Origin: Oceanobacillus oncorhynchi
GTDB lineage: Bacteria; Bacillota; Bacilli; Bacillales; Amphibacillaceae
Direction of reading: 5' to 3'
DNA: 64,000 bases
NCBI RefSeq assembly: GCF_000821065.1
Contig: NZ_CDGG01000001.1
Coordinates: 1,736,001-1,800,000, forward strand
Shown here: positions 42,500 to 50,308 of the stretch, one piece after another
Numbering within the stretch: position 1 is the stretch's first letter
Layout: every line of letters begins with the position of its first letter
Program-made: the position numbers and the translations under genes
The notes under the pieces: model-generated
Database searches by the model: none
What the model was told of the DNA's origin: nothing
Seen by the model: only the letters and a program-made list of their open reading frames with translations

Positions 42500-43372
42500 T
42501 CACCTCGTTTGTAAAATAGTTTGTATTTCAGAAGGGTGAAATACATAGCTTCTGCCGCAAATATGGCATGTTGTATCAATAGAAGTGCTTGTTTCCACGG
42601 CTTTTTGTAATTCTTCTGCAGATAGGGAATACAGAAAGCCATAAAACATTTCCTTCGAGCAGGAACAGGAAAATTGGATTGGCTTATGTTCCAACACTTT
42701 AGAACGATAAAAGCGCTGGTTCAACGCCTTTTCTATCTCGGCGTCATTCATGTTAAGCAGCAAAGAAGCAAGGTTTTCTGCTTCGAATTGCTCCCGTACA
42801 AAATCCAATGCACCTTCCTCAGCTCCAGGCAAGGCCTGCGCATAGATTCCATAACTTTTAAGAAGACAGCTATTCCTGTCCAATTCAATATTTGTTTGTA
42901 TCATGGTATCTGTCTGCTCACTTTGTTTAAAATAATAGGCAAAATCATCGTCCATATTTTGATAAGGCATATCTGTAACCCCAGTGAATTGGCTCATTTC
43001 CAATCCTTTCATCATTCGTATGGAAGCTTTTGTCCCGATAAGGTCCTGGAGTGAGTGGTTTGAATTCTGTTGTCGGGATGCTTTTAAAAGTGCTTGGCTG
43101 ACGTAGCCGCGTACATTTCCTCCTGCATCTGTATCTGCATATATTTTATGATTCTTGTTCGTTAATGTAATAACCAAGCTGATTCGCTGATTATCCTTCA
43201 GTGCTGCGGAAAGAAGGCTCAGAATGGAAACCGCTTTAGCTAAAGCAAAACAGCAGGTCTTATCCTTTATTGTACTTAACTCCATGATTTCCTGTAGCAT
43301 TTTTGTGTTATCCGTAAAGTATAAACGGATACTTTTATCTAAAATAAGGGTTTTTATAATTGTATTTATCAT
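42500..43372 (-). CDS. Hsp33-like redox-regulated chaperone (HslO family)
   Basis: A 290-residue HslO-family protein. The N-terminal domain has the family GNVRGYVSQ and the C-terminus carries the redox zinc site: FSCSCSKEMF (CxC) and TCHICGRSY (CxxC). Oxidation releases zinc and activates holdase function. The sequence is divergent and it is paired with a TipAS-MerR gene, not with coaX/cysK as is usual for the housekeeping copy in Bacillales, so it may be a paralogue. AAAGGAG precedes the ATG. Confidence 0.85.
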   Translation of the reverse strand: MINTIIKTLILDKSIRLYFTDNTKMLQEIMELSTIKDKTCCFALAKAVSILSLLSAALKDNQRISLVITLTNKNHKIYADTDAGGNVRGYVSQALLKASRQQNSNHSLQDLIGTKASIRMMKGLEMSQFTGVTDMPYQNMDDDFAYYFKQSEQTDTMIQTNIELDRNSCLLKSYGIYAQALPGAEEGALDFVREQFEAENLASLLLNMNDAEIEKALNQRFYRSKVLEHKPIQFSCSCSKEMFYGFLYSLSAEELQKAVETSTSIDTTCHICGRSYVFHPSEIQTILQTR

Positions 43373-43570
43373 GTGATCCGCTCCTTTCTAATAATAGGAT
43401 AAAACATGACGTGACGTAAGGTTCAAGCTTCATTTGGAAGAGTGTAAAAAGGAAGAACGGTCTTTTACAATATGGACAGTTCATCTTAAAATAGAATTAA
43501 CAGGAATAGAAAGCAAAGGAACATTTCAGGTATTTTCATCAGCATGGTTACCGTGGAGGTGATAAAACAG

Positions 43571-43981
43571 TTGAAGCTTATACATTATTCTGTACAGGAA
43601 ACAGATACACTTTATCCAGTGAAGGCGTGGCTTCCGGAAGATATGAGCGCTATTCCAATTGGCAAGCTGGGGCAATTTCATTTTCCAAAAGGGTATTATG
43701 TATATGCTGGCAGTGCCAAACGGAATATTCGTGCGCGGGTGGACAGGCATCTTCAGATAGACAAAAAGAAGCGCTGGCATATAGATTATTTACGCCCTTA
43801 TTTACAAATTGAGGCTGTGCAAACGTATCCCGGTTTGGAAGGGGAATGCGGGCTTTTTCAGCGGTTGATGCGGGAAAATGCAGGAACAATGCCGGTAAAA
43901 GGCTTCGGATCATCGGATTGCAGATGTTTTTCGCATTTGTTTTATTCTGGTGAGGAAATGCCTGATTTTATTGGTTTTTAG
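43571..43981 (+). CDS. DUF123 GIY-YIG-type nuclease domain protein
   Basis: A 136-residue stand-alone DUF123 protein. The GIY-YIG-like core is GYYVYAGSAKRNIRARVDRHL (Tyr-Tyr/Tyr-Ala-Gly variant), then KRWHIDYLRP and a Cys-rich GFGSSDCRCFSHLFY. Archaeal relatives are fused to endonuclease III. A nuclease role is assumed. The start is TTG 43571 because GTGGAGGTGAT sits seven bases upstream; the ATG at 43544 has no site and would place the site inside the coding sequence. Confidence 0.8.
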   Translation: MKLIHYSVQETDTLYPVKAWLPEDMSAIPIGKLGQFHFPKGYYVYAGSAKRNIRARVDRHLQIDKKKRWHIDYLRPYLQIEAVQTYPGLEGECGLFQRLMRENAGTMPVKGFGSSDCRCFSHLFYSGEEMPDFIGF

Positions 43982-44011
43982 CATCAGCAGCGGAATATTT
44001 AGGCAGAGAAA

Positions 44012-44047
44012 AGGCTGCTGCAGTCAATTCTATTCCTGCAGCAGCCT
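44012..44047. terminator. Bidirectional terminator before treR end
   Basis: Perfect 12-bp stem AGGCTGCTGCAG / CTGCAGCAGCCT with a 12-nt loop between the convergent DUF123 gene and treR. Confidence 0.8.
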
Positions 44048-44051
44048 GTCT

Positions 44052-44765
44052 TTAATGTTCTCTCCGGGCAAAATCCACGAAACGAAACTTATCTGGACGA
44101 TGCCTGGATTCGGTATATTGAAATAATGTCGCATCGTCTAGATAGACATAATTTTTTATCACCACGATATTATGAAAACCTTCTAAATCTAATAATTCAC
44201 GGTCCTCTGCTGTTGGTTCTTCTACAATGATTTCTTTTTTTGCAAAGCTGATAATCAGTCCTAACTCATTTTCAAGATAGTTATAAATAGACGTTTCAGC
44301 AATGTCTTTGGAAATGTACGGAACCGTTTTTGTGATTAAATAATCCTTGTCCAAAATAATACGCTGTTCAGAGAAGGAACGGGTCCGGATAATTTCCCAG
44401 ACTTCCTGGTTATCCTTGAGCTTTAATTGCTTCTGGATAAAATCATTTGCGCTGACTTTGGCACATTGATGAACAGCAGTAATTGGCTTTTCTCCCATTT
44501 TATCAGCTAATTCTTTAAAGCTGACTAACCCGGATACGGGAAAGTCAAATTTATTCCGTTCAATCACCGTGGATCCTTTCCCGCGGATTTTTTGAATATA
44601 CCCGTTTTGAGCAAGCAAATTTAATGCTTTCCGAATTGTTTCCCGGGAGGTTTGATACTGCTCGGCTAATTCATTTTCCGAGGGAAGAAATTCATTTGCT
44701 TTAAACGTTTCTTTTTCTATTTTTTGGACCATTTCTTGATAAATAAGGACATATTTATTTCGCAT
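44052..44765 (-). CDS. treR: Trehalose operon repressor TreR (GntR/HutC family)
   Basis: A 237-residue GntR/HutC regulator: winged helix (FLPSENELAEQYQTSRETIRKALNLLAQNGYIQKI, about 27-62) and a UTRA ligand domain (LILDKDYL-like RIILDKDYLITKTVPYISKD). In B. subtilis TreR is released by trehalose-6-phosphate. It is the last gene of treP-treA-treR, 15 bases after treA. Two palindromic operators lie in the treP promoter. Confidence 0.93.
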   Translation of the reverse strand: MRNKYVLIYQEMVQKIEKETFKANEFLPSENELAEQYQTSRETIRKALNLLAQNGYIQKIRGKGSTVIERNKFDFPVSGLVSFKELADKMGEKPITAVHQCAKVSANDFIQKQLKLKDNQEVWEIIRTRSFSEQRIILDKDYLITKTVPYISKDIAETSIYNYLENELGLIISFAKKEIIVEEPTAEDRELLDLEGFHNIVVIKNYVYLDDATLFQYTESRHRPDKFRFVDFARREH

Positions 44766-44780
44766 CGCAATTAACTCCAG

Positions 44781-46466
44781 TTATTTCTTTAGATAGTAAA
44801 CAACAGACTCATACGGCCGCAGTGAAATCTGATCTGACGTTAAAGATGGGGAATCGGTATAGTTAGACAGTATAATCTCGCTGTCTGTAAATGCACGATG
44901 AATCGATTCAGGTAAATCCAGCTCTGCTTCGTTTGCGTAAAAATTGTTTACTACTAATAGTTTTATATCCTCATTTTCTCTTATATACGCAAAAATTGCA
45001 AAGTCCTTTGGTAAAATCAGCTCATATTTTCCATCTGTTATCACTTGGTAGTCTTTTCGAAGCTGAATAAGCTTCTGATAGTGGTAAAAAATAGATGTTT
45101 TATCGGCCACTGCAGCTTCTGCATTGATTTCTTGATAATTATCAGGAAGACCGATCCAAGGAATACCTTCTGTGAACCCGGCATTGGCTGAATGGTTCCA
45201 TTGCATAGGAGTTCGAGAGTTATCACGGGACTTTTGCTGCAGAATTTCAATAATTTCCTGATTAGATAAGCCTTCAGCTTTTTTTATTTTGTACATATTC
45301 AGTGATTCGACATCGCGGTATTGGGAAATATCTTCAAAACCAGGGTTGGTCATGCCGATTTCTTCTCCCTGATAAATATAAGGCGTACCCTGCATCATGT
45401 GCATCGTTGTTGCCAGCATTTTTGCAGATTCCTTATGGTATGTTGTATCATCTCCAAAACGGGAAACGATTCGCGGCTGGTCGTGATTACACCAGAAGAG
45501 CGCATTCCAGCCGCCGCCTTCTTGCATCCCGGTCTGCCAGTCGGATAGCAGCTGCTTGAGATAAAGAAAATCAAATGGTGCTTTTGTCCACTTATCCCCG
45601 TTTGGATAATCGACCTTTAAATGATGGAAGTTGAATGTCATATCCAGTTCTTCGCGTTCTGGATTTGTATATTTGATACAATCCTCCATGGAGGTAGAGG
45701 ACATTTCCCCGACAGTGAGGGTTTTACGTCCTTTAAAAACTTCCTGATTCATTTCATGAAGAAATTCATGTACCCGCGGGCCGTCTGTGTAAAATTTACG
45801 TCCGTCTCCTGGTGGTACACTGCCATCATCGTTTGGAAAACGCTGGTCTTTAGAAATTAAGTTGATCACATCTAAACGAAAGCCATCTACCCCTTTATCC
45901 AGCCAAAAATTCATCATTTGATAGACATCGTCGCGGACTTTTTCATTTTCCCAATTGAGATCTGCCTGGGTAACATCGAAGAGATGCAGATAATAAGAGC
46001 CGGTTGCTTCATCATATTCCCATGTGTTGCCGCCAAATTTGGACTCCCAGTTTGTCGGCAGCTCGCCAGGCTTGCCATCCTTCCAAATATAATAGTTTCG
46101 GTAAGGGTTATCCTTCGATTTTCTGGATTCCTGGAACCATTTATGACTGGTGGATGTATGGTTTACAACGATATCCATAATTATTTTTAAACCAAGTCGA
46201 TGTGCTTTTTCCATCATTGTTTCAAAGTCTTCCATGGTTCCAAATTCTGGTTGGATTGCATAGTAATCAGCAATATCGTATCCATTGTCTTTTTGAGGAG
46301 AAAGGTAAATAGGGGTAAGCCAAATGACATCAACCCCCAGTTCTTTTAAATAATCGAGTTTTTCTGTAATTCCGTTAATGTCGCCCATTCCGTTGCCTGT
46401 CGTATCGTTAAAGCTTTTTGGATAAATTTGATAAACGACGGATTTTTGCCACCATTTTTCTTCCAT
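44781..46466 (-). CDS. treA: Phospho-alpha-(1,1)-glucosidase (trehalose-6-phosphate hydrolase)
   Basis: A 561-residue GH13 enzyme: WWQKSVVYQIYPKSF, GMGDINGI, DIVVNHTS, nucleophile region VDGFRLDVINLIS, acid region TVGEMSSTS, and FWCNHDQPR. It hydrolyses trehalose-6-phosphate made by TreP to glucose and glucose-6-phosphate. ATG 46466 has AGGAGG six bases upstream; the TTG two codons earlier is rejected. Transcribed with treP 76 bases upstream. Confidence 0.94.
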   Translation of the reverse strand: MEEKWWQKSVVYQIYPKSFNDTTGNGMGDINGITEKLDYLKELGVDVIWLTPIYLSPQKDNGYDIADYYAIQPEFGTMEDFETMMEKAHRLGLKIIMDIVVNHTSTSHKWFQESRKSKDNPYRNYYIWKDGKPGELPTNWESKFGGNTWEYDEATGSYYLHLFDVTQADLNWENEKVRDDVYQMMNFWLDKGVDGFRLDVINLISKDQRFPNDDGSVPPGDGRKFYTDGPRVHEFLHEMNQEVFKGRKTLTVGEMSSTSMEDCIKYTNPEREELDMTFNFHHLKVDYPNGDKWTKAPFDFLYLKQLLSDWQTGMQEGGGWNALFWCNHDQPRIVSRFGDDTTYHKESAKMLATTMHMMQGTPYIYQGEEIGMTNPGFEDISQYRDVESLNMYKIKKAEGLSNQEIIEILQQKSRDNSRTPMQWNHSANAGFTEGIPWIGLPDNYQEINAEAAVADKTSIFYHYQKLIQLRKDYQVITDGKYELILPKDFAIFAYIRENEDIKLLVVNNFYANEAELDLPESIHRAFTDSEIILSNYTDSPSLTSDQISLRPYESVVYYLKK

Positions 46467-46542
46467 AATCAACCTCCTAAATGTTGCTGTGTTTCAATTA
46501 TTTTTTTATGAATGGAGGAGGGAGAGAGGCTCCCTCCTCACT

Positions 46543-47979
46543 TTATTTTTTACCTAAGCGTTTGTACGCGTCTACGCCCATTTTTGTTTTGGATAAAATC
46601 ACTGTCAAGATGAATGGAATAACAATTGCTGCGACCATTGCTACAGCGAACATCAGCATATGCGGTACCTGAATAGATAAGATTCCTGGTATTCCGCCAA
46701 CACCAATGGAGTTAGCCATGACACCTGAGCCGACTGAAATCACTGCTGCAACGGCAGATCCTGCCATACCAGCGAAAAGCGGGAACAGATATCGTAAGTT
46801 AACACCAAACAATGCCGGTTCAGTAACTCCCAAGTAACAGGAGATTGCTGCCGGGATGGTTACTTGCTGTTCTTTCTTATCTTTTCGGTTAAGATAAATC
46901 ATTGCGACAACGGCAGAACCTTGGGCAATGTTTGATAAGGCAATCATCGGCCAGAGGTTTGTTCCCCCGAATTCACTCATCAACTGCAAATCAATGGCAT
47001 TTGTCATATGATGCAAACCAGTAATAACAAGCGGTGCGTAGGCAAATCCAAATACCGCTGCAAATAACCAGCCGACTGCAGAAGTTAATCCGTCATATAC
47101 AATATTTGAGATCCATGTACCGATTGTCCAGCCGATAGGGCCTAAGATTACATGGGCAATAATTACTGTTGGAAGTAATGCAAAGAAAGGTACAAAAATC
47201 ATGGATACAACCTGCGGGATAATTTTTCGCAAGCCAATTTCTAAATAAGCTAATACAAAACCTGCTAAAATAGCCGGGATAACCTGGGCTTGGTAGCCAA
47301 TCATTTCAATTTGGAAGAAGCCAAAATCCCAAACCGGTACTTCGGATGTTTCGACCACACTATAGGCATTTAAAAGCTGTGGAGAAATTAATGTAAGACC
47401 TAAAATAATTCCGAGTACTTGTGTCGTTCCCATCTTCCTGGAGATAGACCAGGTAAGAGCAACAGGGAGAAAATGAAAGATCGCTTCAGCAATCAGCCAA
47501 AGAAAATCATATAAACCTGCCCAAAATTGGGAGGAATCAGCCAAGGTCAGCGTTCCATTATTCAGCATCTCAATATCACCAATTACGTTTCGGAAACCTA
47601 GGATCAGTCCTCCGACAACCAATGCGGGAATAATCGGCGTGAATATATCTGCTAAATGAGATACTAGCCGCTGCATGATATTCATATTTTGCTTTGCAGC
47701 TTCTTTGACATCTTCTTTAGAAGTGTCACCAACCCCAGAAATTTTTGTGAATTCATTATAAAAGGAAGCAACTTCATTTCCGATAATTACTTGGAATTGT
47801 CCAGCCTGTGTAAAGGTTCCTTTTACCATATCAATATCTTCTATAGCTTCGACATCTGCTTTTTCCGGGTCATTTAAAACAAACCGCATCCTGGTAGCGC
47901 AGTGTGTGACCACAGATATGTTTTCACTTCCACCGACTTTTTCCAGCAGTTTCTTTGCGTCGCCAGTAAATTTACTCAA
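46543..47979 (-). CDS. treP: PTS trehalose-specific EIIBC component
   Basis: A 478-residue permease. The EIIB domain is N-terminal, with the phosphorylated cysteine in VVTHCATRMRFVL (about residue 27); the EIIC domain follows with about ten membrane spans and the conserved GITEPALFG-like GVTEPALFGVNLRY. It phosphorylates trehalose during import. No EIIA domain is present, so phosphate must come from a separate EIIA-Glc, such as the one encoded at 30467. Its leader carries TreR and CcpA sites. Confidence 0.94.
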   Translation of the reverse strand: MSKFTGDAKKLLEKVGGSENISVVTHCATRMRFVLNDPEKADVEAIEDIDMVKGTFTQAGQFQVIIGNEVASFYNEFTKISGVGDTSKEDVKEAAKQNMNIMQRLVSHLADIFTPIIPALVVGGLILGFRNVIGDIEMLNNGTLTLADSSQFWAGLYDFLWLIAEAIFHFLPVALTWSISRKMGTTQVLGIILGLTLISPQLLNAYSVVETSEVPVWDFGFFQIEMIGYQAQVIPAILAGFVLAYLEIGLRKIIPQVVSMIFVPFFALLPTVIIAHVILGPIGWTIGTWISNIVYDGLTSAVGWLFAAVFGFAYAPLVITGLHHMTNAIDLQLMSEFGGTNLWPMIALSNIAQGSAVVAMIYLNRKDKKEQQVTIPAAISCYLGVTEPALFGVNLRYLFPLFAGMAGSAVAAVISVGSGVMANSIGVGGIPGILSIQVPHMLMFAVAMVAAIVIPFILTVILSKTKMGVDAYKRLGKK

Positions 47980-48000
47980 TGTCTTACCTCCTCTTTGTAT

Positions 48001-48056
48001 CTTGTATATACAAGTGTTATCGCTTACAGTTTAACTTGTATATACAAGTTTGTCAA
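48001..48056 (-). promoter_or_regulatory. tre promoter with two TreR operators and a perfect cre
   Basis: On the minus strand: TTGACA (48051-48056), a 17-bp spacer that is almost entirely the operator AACTTGTATATACAAGTT (48033-48050, perfect palindrome), and TAAACT (48028-48033). A second operator CTTGTATATACAAG lies at 48001-48014. Between them TGTAAGCGATAACA (48015-48028 read on the minus strand) matches the cre consensus at every position. TreR would occlude the promoter, and CcpA would add glucose repression. Confidence 0.9.
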
Positions 48057-48085
48057 TAAGAAGTTGAAGGATAAAATGAAACTTC

Positions 48086-48117
48086 TTTCAGTGGGGGTTT
48101 TTTTATCCCCGCTGAAG
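48086..48117. terminator. Hairpin upstream of the tre promoter
   Basis: TCAGTGGGG pairs with CCCCGCTGA (one G-U) around a T-rich loop. Its role is unclear; it could end a plus-strand transcript or belong to the structured element that follows. Confidence 0.4.
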
Positions 48118-48141
48118 ATTAGTTGAACGAATCGAGCCGTT

Positions 48142-48253
48142 ACTGGCTGTTGGATCTCCCACTTAGAATTTTTGATTTCCCTCCATTCTTGAAGTGGGAG
48201 TCTTACAAAACCCTTCGGTGGGTCGAGTAATCGCAGCTCCAGTCCCAGCCAGT
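48142..48253 (+). repeat. Multibranched inverted-repeat element (structured RNA or mobile-element remnant)
   Basis: An outer stem ACTGGCTG (48142-48149) / CAGCCAGT (48246-48253) encloses a hairpin CTCCCACTT (48156-48164) / AAGTGGGAG (48192-48200) and a small hairpin ACCC-TTCGGT-GGGT (48210-48223). A 23-base motif at 48213-48235 containing CGAGTAATCGCA recurs twice, inverted, inside the element at 55525. The fold resembles ends of IS200/IS605-type elements or a structured RNA; no transposase remains. Confidence 0.55.
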
Positions 48254-48348
48254 TACACTGCGATAAATTGTTATCATTTTGTGAATCTTGTATATTGAAG
48301 GCAGGAAAACAGGGAGGGTAATTAAAGTGGATTCAAATAGGAGGGGGC

Positions 48349-48885
48349 ATGATGGAGATGCAAGAAGAATATCTGCATGTCGTACGCAAAAGGTTTCAGA
48401 GTGTGAAGGAACTTGGCGATAAAACGATCAATCAATTGGCGGAAGAGCATATTCATTGGAGTTTGAATGAAGCATCCAACAGTATTGCTGTGATTGTAAA
48501 GCATTTGCATGGCAATATGGTATCGAGATGGACCAATTTTTTAACATCAGATGGTGAGAAGCCAACCAGAGACCGTGACCACGAATTTGAAGAGACAATA
48601 TATTCTTTGCAAGAATTAAGAAACACCTGGGAAAACGGCTGGAAAGTCCTCTTTCAAGCATTGCATGAAGTAAGCGGTGATGATTTATTAAAGACTATTC
48701 TGATTCGGAGTGAAGAACACACAGTAATAGATGCGATTGAAAGACAGCTGGCTCATTATGCTTATCATGTTGGACAGATTGTTTATATAGGTAAACAAGT
48801 AAAAGGGGAGGACTGGGAAACACTGAGTATTCCTAGAGGGGAATCGGAAGCGTATTTAGAAGAAATGCGGAGAAAATATAAATAA
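48349..48885 (+). CDS. DinB-like / DUF1572 protein
   Basis: A 178-residue four-helix-bundle protein: NQLAEEHIHWSLNEASNSIAVIVKHLHGNMVSRW and AIERQLAHYAYHVGQIVYIGK carry the three conserved histidines that bind metal in DinB/DUF1572 proteins. Some relatives are thiol-dependent transferases; the activity here is unknown. GGAGGGGGC precedes the ATG. Monocistronic and bounded by terminators. Confidence 0.85.
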   Translation: MMEMQEEYLHVVRKRFQSVKELGDKTINQLAEEHIHWSLNEASNSIAVIVKHLHGNMVSRWTNFLTSDGEKPTRDRDHEFEETIYSLQELRNTWENGWKVLFQALHEVSGDDLLKTILIRSEEHTVIDAIERQLAHYAYHVGQIVYIGKQVKGEDWETLSIPRGESEAYLEEMRRKYK

Positions 48886-48888
48886 AAG

Positions 48889-48927
48889 GCTTTTGGGTGG
48901 CTTCTTCTTGCCACTCAAAAGCTTTTT
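48889..48927. terminator. Bidirectional terminator
   Basis: GCTTTTGGGTGGC pairs with GCCACTCAAAAGC (one G-U) around an 8-nt loop, followed by TTTTT; it separates the convergent DUF1572 and malA genes. Confidence 0.85.
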
Positions 48928-48951
48928 AGAGAGAGAACACTATATTTTGAA

Positions 48952-50277
48952 TTAATGGAGTTCAGGCCAATAATCTTTATTCGCAATCAACATTTCATCA
49001 AGGACTTGTTTAGCTGCTCGCGCAGACGGTACGGTTTGATTTAAGGTAAATGCTTGTAAGGCTTTGTCATAGGAATTCTCAAAAAATGCATCCACAAGCA
49101 GTTTTTCTGCTGCAACCTGTGCTTCCATCATTCCTTTATGAAAATCATTGATAGGATGTAAAGCAAGCTGTTCTACACCGGTGGCGCCGATATAGGCAGG
49201 GACCTCTACAACTGCATCTTCTCTTAAATTTGGAATTGACCCTTTATTAGGTGTAATAACCATAAAACGTTTCGGTTCATCATTTAAAATCGCAACAGCT
49301 ATATCTACAATATAGTTACCATGTTCACCAAAGTTGAAATGCAGAATATCTTCTGTTTCTCCATTTCTGATTTGTTCTGCCATTTTACGTGTGTTTGCTT
49401 CACGGCCCTCCATCACCATATTGGCTCTGGTGAAGTATTTATCTTCATTTTCAACCATAAGATCGGGGAACCAGTAATATTCTAAATAATTATTAGGCAG
49501 TGCCTCAGGGAAATATTTCACCATGGCAGACATCAGTTGATACGTCTTCGCCCAATATCGATCTCCTTCATTAAATTCGGCAACGTCCATATTAACTTGA
49601 CGCAGCTTGTCAATAATTTCAGGCATAACATCCCGTTTTAACGACGTATCATATATTTTGCTATACCAGCCGTAATGATTTAGACCATAGTAAGTTGGTA
49701 TCCAGTTTTTTCTGTCGTACCCAAAGTTAGATGCAATGGTCTCTTCCAGGGATATGGTCATATCACACACATTTATCATATTGGCATCAGGATATTTTCT
49801 CCGTATTGCTTCGGAAATGATAGATTCCGGGTTCGTGTAGTTAAGAATCCAGGCATCTGGAGCATATTGCTGTACATAGCCTACAATCTCCAATATTCCG
49901 CCAATGGAGCGTAACCCGTATGCAAAACCGCCCAGTCCGCATGTTTCCTGGCCTACCAGGTCGTATTTTAACGGAATTTTCTCATCTTGTTCTCGCATAG
50001 CAAGACCGCCAACACGAATTTGGGAGAAAACAAAGTCCACATTTGTGAATGCTTCTTCTGGATTTTCTGTTACAACCAGCTTCATATCTTGTCTGTCCTT
50101 ATCAATCAATAACTGATTGATAATTAACTTCATATCTTTATTTCTTTTTGGATTGATATCATATAACCGCATTTCTGTAATAGGAAATTTACTGCTATTA
50201 CTTAATAGCGCAGAGACGATACCTGGTGTGTAGGTACTTCCGCCGCCGGCAATGGTTATGATTAAATTATCCTTCAT
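48952..50277 (-). CDS. malA: 6-phospho-alpha-glucosidase (GH4)
   Basis: A 441-residue family 4 glycosidase: NAD-binding ITIAGGGSTYTPGIVSALL at the N-terminus, QETCGLGGFAYGLRSIG, ILNYTNPESII, and MINVCDMTISLEETIA with the metal-binding Cys. It cleaves maltose-6-phosphate (and similar) by an NAD- and Mn-dependent redox mechanism. It lies after malP and malR-type genes in the order malR-malP-malA, differing from the B. subtilis order malA-malR-malP. A ribosome binding site (GGAGGAATAAAG-like) lies upstream. Confidence 0.93.
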   Translation of the reverse strand: MKDNLIITIAGGGSTYTPGIVSALLSNSSKFPITEMRLYDINPKRNKDMKLIINQLLIDKDRQDMKLVVTENPEEAFTNVDFVFSQIRVGGLAMREQDEKIPLKYDLVGQETCGLGGFAYGLRSIGGILEIVGYVQQYAPDAWILNYTNPESIISEAIRRKYPDANMINVCDMTISLEETIASNFGYDRKNWIPTYYGLNHYGWYSKIYDTSLKRDVMPEIIDKLRQVNMDVAEFNEGDRYWAKTYQLMSAMVKYFPEALPNNYLEYYWFPDLMVENEDKYFTRANMVMEGREANTRKMAEQIRNGETEDILHFNFGEHGNYIVDIAVAILNDEPKRFMVITPNKGSIPNLREDAVVEVPAYIGATGVEQLALHPINDFHKGMMEAQVAAEKLLVDAFFENSYDKALQAFTLNQTVPSARAAKQVLDEMLIANKDYWPELH

Positions 50278-50308
50278 TCTTTATTCCTCCAGTACATGAC
50301 TAAACTTT

